DNA of 30,448 nt, taken from NCBI RefSeq assembly GCF_010093535.1, contig NW_022985188.1:406633-437080 (forward strand). The letters are read 5' to 3'. The translations under genes were made by a program, and so were the position numbers. The notes under the pieces are model-generated. The model was not told the DNA's origin. It was given only the letters and a program-made list of their open reading frames with translations, and searched no databases. The DNA comes from Lindgomyces ingoldianus. Taxonomy: Eukaryota > Ascomycota > Dothideomycetes > Pleosporales > Lindgomycetaceae. Shown here piece after piece: positions 1 through 9,893 of the stretch. Within the stretch, counting starts at the first letter, position 1, and each line of letters opens with the position of its first letter.

Positions 1-345
1 GTGCGGGTGTGGGAGGCGGCGACGGGGTCGTGCCGCAGCGTGCTCGAGGGCCATACCTCCATCGTCACCGTCGTCGCCTTCTCGCCCGACGGCCAGTATA
101 TCGAAACAAATTGCGGCGATATTCCTTTGCACTCTCCTACTACGCTATCGCCCTTGCCCCAAAGAGCGCAGCCGTCTCAGATCTTTGTGCAAGACCAGTG
201 GATTTCATTACACCAACAGCAGATGCTATGGCTTCCTTTTGAATATCGACCGACTTGCGCTGCAGTTTACAGAAACGCAGTTTTTTTAGGGCATTCTTCG
301 GGTCGTACTAACGTTACGTTCCTTAAATTTCATACGCAGGTCTAA
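1..345 (+). CDS. C-terminal end of a WD40-repeat (NACHT/WD40 NLR-type) protein, 5' truncated by the window
   Basis: The frame is open from base 1 and ends in TAA at 343-345, so only the last 114 codons are visible. Residues 1-33 hold WD40 features: R-V-W-E near the start, then the G-H dipeptide (18-19) and A-F-S-P-D-G-Q-Y. The rest is a non-repeat tail with D-Q-W-I, L-W-L-P and L-G-H-S-S-G-R motifs. From memory of the family, this tail is typical of the last segment of HET-E/NWD-type fungal NLRs, where the WD40 domain senses ligand and a NACHT domain lies far upstream. The last residues after G-H-S-S-G-R look slightly altered, so the copy may be degenerate. The N-terminal domains lie outside the window, so whether this is a working gene cannot be judged. 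A plain WD40 protein without NACHT is the alternative. Confidence 0.6.
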   Translation: MRVWEAATGSCRSVLEGHTSIVTVVAFSPDGQYIETNCGDIPLHSPTTLSPLPQRAQPSQIFVQDQWISLHQQQMLWLPFEYRPTCAAVYRNAVFLGHSSGRTNVTFLKFHTQV

Positions 346-1225
346 CCTCGTACACACTCTCTTCATCTTATTATATATTTCTTTTCTAATCTCTATTTCA
401 TAGAGGGGGCTGGGGAGCAGGAAGTATTTATGTTTTAAGAGGGACAGTGCGGCTTATCTTTACTGATTACGTGTACGTTAAGAGGCGCTTGAGATGACTA
501 AGGTCATCTCGCTTAACCTAGGAGGTACCGATCGGCGTGGCGACTTTGCATGATTCATCCTCTTTCAGCCGCCATAGGGCTGATAAAGGCCTATTGACGT
601 GGTGCCGACGCTGTAAGGGTTAGATACTAATATCAGACTTCGTACGGGCGACGGATAGCTCTGCGTTAGGACTCTACGAGATAAGGCCTACCCTGCCATA
701 ATATAACGCCCTCGTAAGATTGGCGCGGCGGCGACGACAAGGGCTGTATTTTTCTAGGCAGCGGTGGTAGGGAGATAGAAGAAGGTCCTAAGTTAACAAT
801 ACAAGCAGCGAAATAAATATAAGTAATTGTGCAGAGGGTTTCCGCAACTGCAAAACCTAGGTACCTGTTATTTCGCTCGCTACGTGGTGATGTTCGCTAC
901 GTGGTGAGGGATAGTACATTGAACAGATAAATATCTTTCCCTCTCTGAATTACCTTCATACATCCGATCCGTCCACCTTACTATCCTTGTTCGCAATCCA
1001 AGCCAACCTGGGGTATCTATACTACACTACACAAAACTAAACTCTTCATCCATGGAAGGGCAGTTACATATTCTCGGGGCACGTCATATGGTTGCCCATA
1101 CCCAAATCGTCTTTCATGCGTCCGTCCCAGAACTGAAACTCCATTCGATATCAAAACGCCGAGAGATGCAAATGCCAAACCCAATCTGACCAGTAAGGAA
1201 CGGATTCACGACATGCGCGATTCGT
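346..1225. other. Gene-less stretch, A/T-rich and degenerate
   Basis: No credible coding sequence on either strand. The text is rich in TA dinucleotides and stops in all frames, as expected of old RIP-affected or simply non-coding DNA. The only structure noted is a 14-bp direct repeat at 877-907. It covers the 3' flanks of two convergent genes (WD40 tail and S41 peptidase). Confidence 0.6.
877..907. repeat. Short tandem direct repeat, 17-bp period
   Basis: The 14-mer TCGCTACGTGGTGA occurs at 877-890 and again at 894-907, separated by three bases. It contains the palindromic core TACGTG/CACGTA. Only two copies are present; function unknown, possibly chance or a remnant of a mobile element. 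Confidence 0.6.
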
Positions 1226-3660
1226 TTATATCAAGCTGGCTCCAAACACCATCGAACTCGCCACGACTCCTCCACACATCAAGATAGCGGACCAACCTCC
1301 CTTCGGTACCGCCACAGACGCCGCAGCACCCTTACTCGAACTCGGCTTCGCACTCGAGCTCGATTGCGGCGTCGTTGGGTTCCCTTCTCCTTGACCCTGC
1401 TGCGCTTGCTGGCTAGTCACCGACCCTGTCACACACTTCTTTTCATCTAGCTTCCCACTGTTACCGAACGCGACTTCCGCGGCTGCAGCCCAGACCTGCG
1501 TCACGTTGAGATACATTGCCGGTTCGTACCAGATCCTGCAACTAGCCGAGTCGTTGAGGAATTGGGTCGGGACCCCATCGTTTTCGAGCCCCTTGCGGAT
1601 GTTGTCTTGGAAGTTGATTGTGGCGTCTGCGGCGTTGATGCCGAAGGAATTGGGGAGGAATTTCTCCCAGGCGTTTGCTTCGGTGCGTGAGCTGGCGAAT
1701 GTTTGGATGACGTATGCCGAGAGTGATGTTAGGTACTGCGATTGTAGGACGAGCGAGCCTTTGGTGCCGCCGACGGGTTGCATCGGGCCCAGAGCGGGTC
1801 GCCCGCCGATCGCTAGCGTTTTTACGCCGGATTGCTGAACCATGAGTTCAGTGAAGAGGGAACATGTGGAGGCGCAGATACCGTCGGAGAGGATAATGAG
1901 GTCTTCGGCTTTGAAGGGGTCGGTGGTGAAGTTTGAGCGCGAGTTGTAGCCTGTGAGGGTAATGCCGATGGAATATTTTTCCGAGGAGGTGGTGAGGGGG
2001 TCGGAGAGATTGTAGCGAAGAAGCTTCGTAAAATTGTCATTAGAGTGAATTTCCGGAGGGTACATGTTGGTCCAAGATGTGAAAGCTTTCAGGTCTTTGT
2101 CTAGGTAGCTATGGAAGTTGAATGGTGAGGTGTAGAGTTCGCCGGTGCGACTGGAGAAGGAAAGACTGCTGAGCTGGGAGCCAATGAGATCGGTGGCTTG
2201 GTGACCGCGATATCGGGACTGTAGTTGGGGAACTTGAGACGGAAAGAATTGCTTGTATGTGTCGTAGCCTAATAGAATTTTACCTCCACCGTTAGTTCGC
2301 ACGTCGATAATGTGCTTTTTAACCTGACGCTTCTGGGCTTGTGATATGTAGTTTTGGACCACAGCTTGGAATTCTACAGCGTCGGCGTTTGACTCCGTGT
2401 TGAATGTCTGGATCATGAGAATGCCTACGGTTCCAGCGGAAGTGTCGATAAAGTAGCCTGCAAGACCCACGTCGGATGCGGAGTGCTCAACGACTGGTTT
2501 AGGGTACGCAGTTGGAACATATCGCCTGTGCAGGTTAGTCTCCTTTGGATGCGTCAAATGTGGAGGTAGGCGTTGCGGGTTCCTCTGTTTCAATTTCTTG
2601 GAGCCACTGGAACTGTACGCAACGAAGGTCTTATAGAAATCCTTGCCGTCTGAGATATAGCTCCACGCAGAAGAGTCCAGGACTACGGCGGCATTGATAT
2701 AGGTATGTTCCGTGCCATTCTCAAACGTCAGATTCAGCGTAGGACCGGGATAGAACTTCGGGTTCGTGAAGTATCCATAGGATTCCGCGGGTTGCATGTA
2801 GAACATAGCGTTATATCTTGTATCGGGGTCGTGGTACGCATTCAGCAAACTTTCATCTTGCAAGAACTGTGCAGCGTCCTTTCCATCGATTTTAGAAACC
2901 GCAGAAGGCGTGAAGCCGTTGGCTCTTGTCTTGTTAAAATCCTGCAGAGCCCAAATTTTCGGCTCTTTCCCGTCTGATGACGCAGATATTAGCGAGACTT
3001 GTCTCGACCTTCTCCATCGAAATGCGCCTCCATATGCCATGCCATCGAAGGACAGGTGGCCATCATGTGCCTTGACAAATAGGGTTGCGATGGCGGTTTC
3101 AAAATCATATTCGTTACTGTAACCGTTGCTATTCACTTTACTCTTGATGTCGTCTAGGCCGCTAATGAGATCCACAGCATCGTTTGCGTAGCCTTTTGGG
3201 GGGGATTTGAGGTACATGAGCGTGGATTGGAATTGTAACATCTGTTTTAGGGAGTCGATTGTGAAGGACGCGGCATCGGTATCGATGGGAACGGATTTAA
3301 GGCAGGCGAATGCAAGCTGAAAATCACTGTTAGTGTCCTATATATTTCTCATATATTCCCCAGACGGCTCGTTAGACTCATCACCTCTCAGCCCCCATCT
3401 CTTCGTATAACTTAAGAGGAAAATTCTAAACTCACCTCCGCTTCTACACTCGGAAACTCTAATCTTGACTTATCCACCAATTCGCTAATCTGCGCACATG
3501 CTCTCGCCGTACTGATAGGCCCTGATATCGTCTCTGTCGCTGAAGGCTGAATATCTCCCGTCGTCACCGGCCTCAGAGTCCTCGTAGCCCCGAAGGTAAA
3601 TGATTCTGCTTGCGCGGAGGCTAGCACAACAAGCGCTTGGAGCGCTATTATCGACCTCAT
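1226..3660 (-). CDS. Secreted peptidase S41 family protein (tail-specific protease-like, CPAF/UstP type)
   Basis: Gene model complement(join(1226..3316,3436..3660)), 771 aa, with one 119-bp intron (GTGAGT donor, CACTAAC branch region, TTTTCAG acceptor). The junction fuses ...S-V-E-A-E to L-A-F-A-C-L-K-S-V-P, the usual start of the conserved region in fungal S41 proteins. Residues 1-18 form a signal peptide (M-R-S-I-I-A-L-Q-A-L-V-V-L-A-S-A-Q-A). A histidine in the H-D-G-H-L motif (about 159-163), the D-V-R-T-N-G-G-G strand (413-420) and the serine of G-I-C-A-S-T-C (about S558) are the expected S41 landmarks, the last being the likely nucleophile. The Ser/Pro/Gln-rich C-terminus ends in a hydrophobic tail, suggesting a GPI anchor. 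A surface or secreted serine protease is inferred; the substrate is unknown. No RiPP precursor or partner of the ustiloxin type lies nearby. Confidence 0.9.
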
Positions 3661-5430
3661 TGCGGGGGCAAGTTATGAGGCTGCGCAGCCTCTTTTGCAA
3701 TCGACGTTTGTTGATGGGGGAATGTGAAGCTGGGGAAAAAAGCCGATGTATAAGATACTCGTATCTGTACACGACAGATATGCGCAGTATACCTTGCCGT
3801 TAATCTAGATCAACGACCTTGCAGGATTGCTGATTACAGCTTCGATAACCAAAGAAGCGTAGGGCTGAATATATCCAGATTGGTTGCCTTCCTTTTCCGG
3901 AATCTTTTTCATACAAGCTTTTCAATCCCAACTCTTCACAAATGAGCGATTACGAATTCTCGCTCGAAGGATCGACCAAAGGGGTGCAGGGTCGTGGACA
4001 GAGAATAGGGAGAGGATAAAGAAACCCCACTGCTAAACCCCTCTGAAATCTATCGATAAAAAGAAGACGGAAAAGCTGAGATTCGCACCCAGGCTCCAGC
4101 GCGGGGCGCCGCTTCATTCTTATTTAACGAAGCTGAAATCCTCGCCTTGTCGCATTTCGTATCAACGGCCAGTGTGGTCGAAGACTGGCCACACAGCCCA
4201 GGACGCCATCCCCTTTGAGTGCATAGAAAGCACGCGAGCCAATGACACGGGGGAGGAAACAAAAGGGATAAGCCACATGGACGTTTTGAAACTTCGTGTT
4301 GACAGGTCGATCACTGGGCCAAGACGAATGCCCAGGCACGGGCACGACTGAGTGGCCAAATGTGAAGGAGTGTTAGGTGAACGCCTTTGTCAGCGCCTAC
4401 GATTCGCTCGTGACACACGATTTTTCATGCAAATTCACCGCCAACAAAGCCTCCTTCATCCTCCCATCATCTCATTCCTTTAAACCTTCTCCAGGCCTGG
4501 GGCTCGTTTCTTTCCCCTTTGCCACCTCTCAAGTCAAGGCTATCGTGCCTCGGCTGGCATCCCGATATTTACCCCATTAGCCAATCTCCCAACTCCAAAA
4601 ATAGCATTTGCCAAATTTCCCTCCTCCGGCACTCGGAACATACCTTGGCTGTTGGACACACTTGCCAAGTTCATCCTTCGTCAATTAAAAATACGAGAGA
4701 AACTTAATGCCGCACGTGCCGGCTTCCCCGACATCACTCCAATGTGAGGCTGGTAGAGCTTAAGGCCCAGCCTTGCCGAAGAGGAGGTGGTTCTATAGAT
4801 TAGCAAGAGGTTTTGACAGACTGAGTACTTGGATAGGCACGCTGGAGAAGGTGGTTTGTTCGCATTCATTTTGAGGCTTTTTAGGATTTGGTCATATGCG
4901 CCACTTTCCGATCTCTTGCGGCGTAGTGCATTTTGCCCATCCTTCCTGGTGATGGAAGGATTTATTGGAGGTGAGAATGTCCTAAGGATGAAGCAGAAAA
5001 CTGTGCCGTCAGACCTTCTTTGCTACTCGATTCTTTGCTGCGCCGTACTTTGCTACGCGGTTAAAACTACACTTCACGTTCTAGTGAAGAAGCAAGGCCA
5101 TTTAAAAATCATGGCTTCGCACTTTGGCGTTCCAACCTGGTAAAAACGCTGTCATGATATCACGGCACTGGCTTGAAATTAGCTCTCTACATCCCAATAT
5201 TTCTACAAACGCAAGGGCTTTAAAAGGCACTTAGCTAAGATTATCATACTAGCTCAGGGATAAAATTCATATGTTTCTCCAGCTAATTTGAATATATAAG
5301 GGCCGTGCAATTAGACCCGACATACCAGGAACTATTCAAATCGAGCCTTAACATCTCTATCTTCATCAAGGCGCGCACTAGTCGCTTTCGTGGACTGGAA
5401 CATCTCCTCCATCATGGACTGCATTCCCGT
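3661..5430. other. Gene-less intergenic region
   Basis: It holds the promoter side of the S41 peptidase gene (first few hundred bases, with pyrimidine-rich patches) and otherwise no open frame that looks like a protein. Around 5018-5065 there are loose, imperfect copies of a CTTTGCTACxCGRTT-like phrase, not regular enough to call a repeat. No recognised mobile element or RNA gene. Confidence 0.55.
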
Positions 5431-7050
5431 TCACGGATGTATGCTATCATTTAAAGCACAAAACAGAACGGCAAGACTCGATGATTTCCAGACCTGATCA
5501 GAGGCGCTGTGCGGACTCTGAATCAGAAAAACAGTGAAGAATGTAAACGCCAGCCTAGTGAGAACGGTAAGGAAGGATAGCCACGCCCACTGCACTTTTA
5601 GAAAAACTGCAATGATCGTCGAGTCGCCTTGAGCGTACTCGGAGAATCCACCCACCCCAATCGCTCTGCATGGTGACGAACTGGAAAAAGTTGCTTGGCT
5701 TCCAGCTAGGATTTCCCACAGAAATTTGGACCATTTTGAAGTAATACGCCCCAAGAAAAAGAATTGTCTCCCTGTTCGACGGTTTGATTAGTGTCTAGTT
5801 TAGCCCTATAGGCGTATCCATGGCGCGGATATTTCTAGAGATGTCGTCGCAGGAGTGGCAAACCCCAACTGTTAGGAATGTGCAGTTACCAGACTTGTAT
5901 TTAGTATCTAACAAGCTTGAGATCCTGTCTGGCGGGCTGTAGATGCCAAGGTTGATAGCCACGGCCTTTGACGGAGCAATAGCGCTTTGGCCTGCCTTTA
6001 TACTCCTAAGGCTTGCGTTATACTCACCTGTTCGGGAAATGATGGAGTTTATTCCCGTAATTATTTGGGCACAACCAACGTTCTGGACAATTTGTTGGGC
6101 GAATGGATCCGGGATGAAAGCCAGAATGGTAATAAACTCGGCGAACTTGGCAAAGTATTTCAGGAGGTTCCTAAAAGTTTTTAGAATAGTCTAGATTTAA
6201 GACCTTCTGTCATGAAAAGTACATCAGGAAGTGCCGGCTTCTTTCCTTATGCACCTTAGGCAGCCCAAAGCCTCGTAAGAATTGGTCTTACTCTTTTTTG
6301 CATCTGAGTAGACGGGGTAAACGTTTCCAAGTTTTGGGATGCCACGGGATGTCTTGGCCCTCCCCTTCCGCTGTCAGGATGAATTGGAACGAACCTTAAG
6401 CCCCTCGACTGGCACAATCAAACCCTTCCGTATCAGAGAGCGGTCCTTGTCGGTGTCTAAATGACTGCTGTTTCAATTGACTAATACCTTTTCAGAATCA
6501 TTGACATCGCTTCAGCTTAAGGCGAGGACTAATATCATACCTTCAGACAACGGCATAGCTAGTCCTGCTTTCAGTAGCACAGTGAATATGGTAGCCAAGG
6601 CGTTTATTGTGATCTTAAAAGTCCACTGCAGTAATAGCTTTCCTTCAGGTATCTTCAGCGTTATGATGATCGCAATAAGCGAAATGGCAGCAAGCCCACA
6701 ACTTAAAATCTCCGTAACTCATGTGTTGCAGGCAAGTCTCTGCACCCTTCTCCATATAGAAATTTTCATATAGATTGAGCGGGTCGGATTCTTGGTGCTT
6801 GTCCTGATGGGGATTGTGTTAATGGCATCTGTGCCGATGACGACCGTCCTAATAGCGAGGGCCTAGATGGTGAGGCCGGACGAGACGCACTGTTCGGTGA
6901 TATGAGATTCGAATGATCTGTGATATATGCCGAGTCGTCGTCACGGCAATGGCGGCTTCGCTGTGACGGCCTGAAAGCACTAGATATTTGCAAACTAAAG
7001 CGACGAATCTCCGTCAACTCTAGGCTGTTGTCCGCTAGTGCAGGAGCCAT
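5431..7050 (-). pseudogene. Decayed DUF3176 fungal integral membrane protein
   Basis: Family-specific pieces occur in the right order on the minus strand but are broken. From 7050 (ATG) comes a Ser/Pro-rich N-terminus. From 6718 a membrane helix region starts V-T-E-I-L-S-C-G-L, and continues to L-S-E-G at 6541. Then comes a 53-bp intron (6488-6540, GTATGA...AAAG) whose removal restores G-I-S-Q-L-K, followed by P-L-S-D and F-D-C-A-S-R-G-A, then TAA at 6396-6398 where the family has Trp. A segment with D-P-F-A-Q-Q-I-V-Q and G-N-C-T-F...C-H-S-C-D-D follows near 6180-5833. The last transmembrane segment and V-W-K-S-S-S-L-A-V-L-F end at a TGA (5431-5433). In-frame TGA at 6719-6721 and TAA at 6396-6398, further stops and a missing central extracellular part argue for a pseudogene. 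The function of DUF3176 proteins is unknown. Confidence 0.8.
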
Positions 7051-7552
7051 TCCCGCGAAGGAGGGAGAATAACCTTCAGTGTATCCAAAAGTCCACTATA
7101 CGAGGCTACCCCTTTGGAATATAGGCGCTATCTTCATGTGGAAAGCTATTCAAATTTGCGTGATTAGTTATAAATCATGTCTAAAAATAATCCTGTAGAG
7201 TGAGCGCGTTGGAAGACCAGACACTCTCGAAAGGGTAGATAAACCATTGGGTTTCATCCAGGGGACCTTGATATGTTAATTATCGTACTCTGACCTATTG
7301 AGATGCGACTTTCTCGTCTGCACAGCCTCGCTATGAAATGCAATGTCTGCGGGACTGCTGCTTCCACTCGGGGCCTTTTCTAGATGGGAACCCTGCCGTT
7401 CAATGAGATGTGCCCGGTTGATGCAGCAAAGCAAAACACTTCACACTTTGCGCATTCGGAAGGTCGCAATCGAGACCTATAATTAGGCAAAAGATGTAAG
7501 GCGAATTGCAGTCGAATGGCGAATTAGTAGCAAGGCTGATATACAAGGCCGA

Positions 7553-7618
7553 GAACGAGGCGAGGTGCATGGCCTAGGAGAGAAACAGTTAGTATTGAGT
7601 GAACGAGGCGGAGTGCAT
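7553..7618. repeat. Pair of 18-bp imperfect direct repeats
   Basis: GAACGAGGCGAGGTGCAT at 7553-7570 recurs as GAACGAGGCGGAGTGCAT at 7601-7618, differing at two adjacent bases, with a 48-bp period. Two copies only; origin unknown. Confidence 0.55.
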
Positions 7619-7871
7619 CATGACTTTCCTTGTATACAGCTCTGAGTAACTTAGTCTATGCAGATAGCAACTTTGGAACTACTTCTAGTAATATTTTTTG
7701 AGTAGAGAACATACTCTACTGAATCAACTAAAAGAGGTATAGAAAGACCAGAGTACGTTTATACAGCTTTAAGGGAATTGCTCCGTGTACAATCTCTTTG
7801 TTACATGCACACCCCAAATCCAGGCAGCCCTATCGCGTCAGCTATCATAGCTACCATACCTTTTTATTGAA

Positions 7872-7896
7872 ATATATATATATATATATATATATA
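7872..7896. repeat. AT dinucleotide microsatellite
   Basis: An uninterrupted alternating A/T run of 25 bases lies in the 3' flank of the BCS1-like gene. It is likely length-polymorphic between strains. Confidence 0.9.
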
Positions 7897-8111
7897 CAGA
7901 AAAATTCAAGGGGTTCTAACAGTATTAGAATCATCCCAAATCTGCTGGTGTTTTTAGATAAGATAGGATACATATAACAAGGCCTATTTAACGCCGGATA
8001 GAATAATCAATTCCCCGAATGTCTTGCACAAGATCCTTGATGAACTCCATCCGAATCCGTAATATTTTCACCTTCCGAAATATAGGAAAACCCCACCTCC
8101 TCACCCTCTCG

Positions 8112-9893
8112 CTACTGCACTTCCAAAACCTTCTCACCCTTCTTCTTCATATCAATCAACCCATCCCTCCACGCCTCCACCTCCTTCAGCGCCCGACTTG
8201 GTTCCTTCTTCCGCATCAACAAAAATCCCTGTATCTCCGCCGGGGAGAAGTTTCCCTCTGGCAACAGTCCAGCAAATTGCTCTGCCATCTCTTTCAGTTT
8301 CTCCGGCTCCACAATGTCTAGGACGGGTGGCTGGGATAGGAGCTCGTAGAATTCTTGGTCTGGGTCTTTAAGCTTGGGGGATTCAACAGGTTTGGATTTG
8401 TCTTTGGTAGGGGGCTTTGAAGAAGAGGTGGTAGAGTTAGAGGCCGACTTTTCAATGTCGTGCTCAGTCGAGTACATGCGAGTAAAGATATCACGGATTT
8501 GGTCGCGCGTTGCGAGCGAGAAGCCGACTTGCATATCAACGCGGCCAGGGCGGACTAAAGCGGCGTCGAGTTTGTCTGGGTGGTTGGTTGTCATGATTAG
8601 CACTCTGCCCTCATGCGACGCAACCCCGTCAATTACGTTCAACAGCCCGGACAGTGAGATCAAGCTCTTGAAGCCATTCGTTAGTGGGTTCTGCCCCGGT
8701 GTCTTTATTCCGGCATCGGCCTTGCTAACTTTCGTCAAGCTACCGTCGTCCGTGCCAGAATCCTCGCTCGAATCCTCGTCATCTTTGGCGGTTGGATTAC
8801 TTGGTTCGTCAGGACGGCGGAGACCGGCGGAGTCGATGTCTTCGAGGAGCACGATACAACGGCGTGGAAGATTGGTGAAGAGCTTGTTGAGATCGGATTC
8901 CGTGAGGCCAACTTCCATGAGTGAAATACAATAGATGTCAAGACCAAAGATGCCGGCTAGAGCAAAGGACAAGGATGTTTTGCCTGTGCCAGGAGGGCCA
9001 TGGAAGAGATAGCCTCGCCGGTAGGGGATGCCACGAGCGGCGTACCACCGAGCACTCGCTGGGTGGAGATATTCGTTGATATCCATGACGATCTTTGCCT
9101 TCTGTTCCTGGTCGAGAGATACTGTACTCATGGGCCTAGAAGGTCGCAGAGAAGTTCGATCCCACGCATAATCCCTCCGTTCCTCTTTCGGTGCTGGCCG
9201 ATTGATTGCTGTCATCTTGTTGTCCTTAGTCAACGTCCACCTCTTGATCTGATTTAACAACTCTTTAATCGGCTCCGTACTCCGACCCACGCAGCTGATA
9301 TCCAGGAACTGATCCTCGTTGTTCCCCCACGGACTTTTGTTCTGTTTCTCGCGCCGCGTCCGAGAGAAGAAAAACATCTTCCCCTCATACCAGAACCGGT
9401 CACTCCCAAAGTTAGGCTCATATCTGGGCGGAATATTACTCGCCCATTTTTCGAAATTGAAGATTCCGGATTCATCGAGCACATCGTCGTCAGATGCGTT
9501 GGCTTCTTCACTACTCTCCTCGTAAGCCGAGACCCATTTCGTAACCGCCTTGAGATCCCGCGACACTTTTGTCATAGATTGCTCCGCGATCCATTCCATG
9601 ATTTGGGAGAAGAGTTCATCGTCGTCTTCGATTTGGATGCTGGACATGAAGTAGGAGGAGAAGACGCCGTAGGATTTGTTGTAGAGGTATTGGATTGCTT
9701 TGCTTAGACCGACGACGACGAGACACGCGGAGACGACGAGGCCGATATCGAAACCGAGGAGCTTGAAGATTATCTGCGAGATGAGTCCATATCCGGGGAT
9801 GAGGGCTTCGAGGAGTGTTGAGGGAAGATTTATGAGGGTGGTGTTGGAGGATGAGGTATCGAATTTGATACCTTGTAGTTTCGTGAAGTCCAT
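8112..9893 (-). CDS. BCS1-like AAA ATPase (mitochondrial chaperone BCS1 family)
   Basis: Single-exon gene, 593 aa from the ATG at 9891-9893. The frame stays open upstream but offers no earlier ATG. Residues 47-70 are a hydrophobic segment, the probable single membrane anchor, preceded by L-P-S-T-L-L-E-A-L-I-P-G-Y, typical of this fungal subfamily. The BCS1 N-terminal region follows (about 85-270). The AAA domain has Walker A G-P-P-G-T-G-K-T (299-306), Walker B I-V-L-L-E-D-I-D (347-354), sensor-1 asparagine in T-T-N-H (435-438) and the arginine-finger region R-P-G-R-V-D (448-453). An acidic Ser/Asp-rich insert of about 55 residues lies between Walker B and sensor 1. BCS1 itself translocates the Rieske protein across the inner mitochondrial membrane. 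Fungi carry many paralogues of unknown role and this looks like one of them rather than the housekeeping copy. The C-terminus is Lys/Glu-rich. Confidence 0.9.
   Translation of the reverse strand: MDFTKLQGIKFDTSSSNTTLINLPSTLLEALIPGYGLISQIIFKLLGFDIGLVVSACLVVVGLSKAIQYLYNKSYGVFSSYFMSSIQIEDDDELFSQIMEWIAEQSMTKVSRDLKAVTKWVSAYEESSEEANASDDDVLDESGIFNFEKWASNIPPRYEPNFGSDRFWYEGKMFFFSRTRREKQNKSPWGNNEDQFLDISCVGRSTEPIKELLNQIKRWTLTKDNKMTAINRPAPKEERRDYAWDRTSLRPSRPMSTVSLDQEQKAKIVMDINEYLHPASARWYAARGIPYRRGYLFHGPPGTGKTSLSFALAGIFGLDIYCISLMEVGLTESDLNKLFTNLPRRCIVLLEDIDSAGLRRPDEPSNPTAKDDEDSSEDSGTDDGSLTKVSKADAGIKTPGQNPLTNGFKSLISLSGLLNVIDGVASHEGRVLIMTTNHPDKLDAALVRPGRVDMQVGFSLATRDQIRDIFTRMYSTEHDIEKSASNSTTSSSKPPTKDKSKPVESPKLKDPDQEFYELLSQPPVLDIVEPEKLKEMAEQFAGLLPEGNFSPAEIQGFLLMRKKEPSRALKEVEAWRDGLIDMKKKGEKVLEVQ

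Larger units (their letters stand above)
7051..8111. other. Gene-less intergenic region with small repeats
   Basis: No convincing coding sequence. It contains a near-identical 18-bp direct repeat (7553-7570 and 7601-7618) and an AT dinucleotide tract (7872-7896). The right part is the 3' flank of the BCS1-like gene. Confidence 0.55.

Noticed and set aside
1226..3660. S41 peptidase as part of a ustiloxin-like RiPP cluster
   Set aside because: No precursor with repeated Kex2-flanked cores, no DUF3328 (UstY-type) protein and no tyrosinase are seen nearby.
6900..6920. GATTCGAATGATC as a tRNA B-box-like sequence
   Set aside because: No A box, acceptor stem or cloverleaf around it; it lies in the N-terminal part of the DUF3176 pseudogene.
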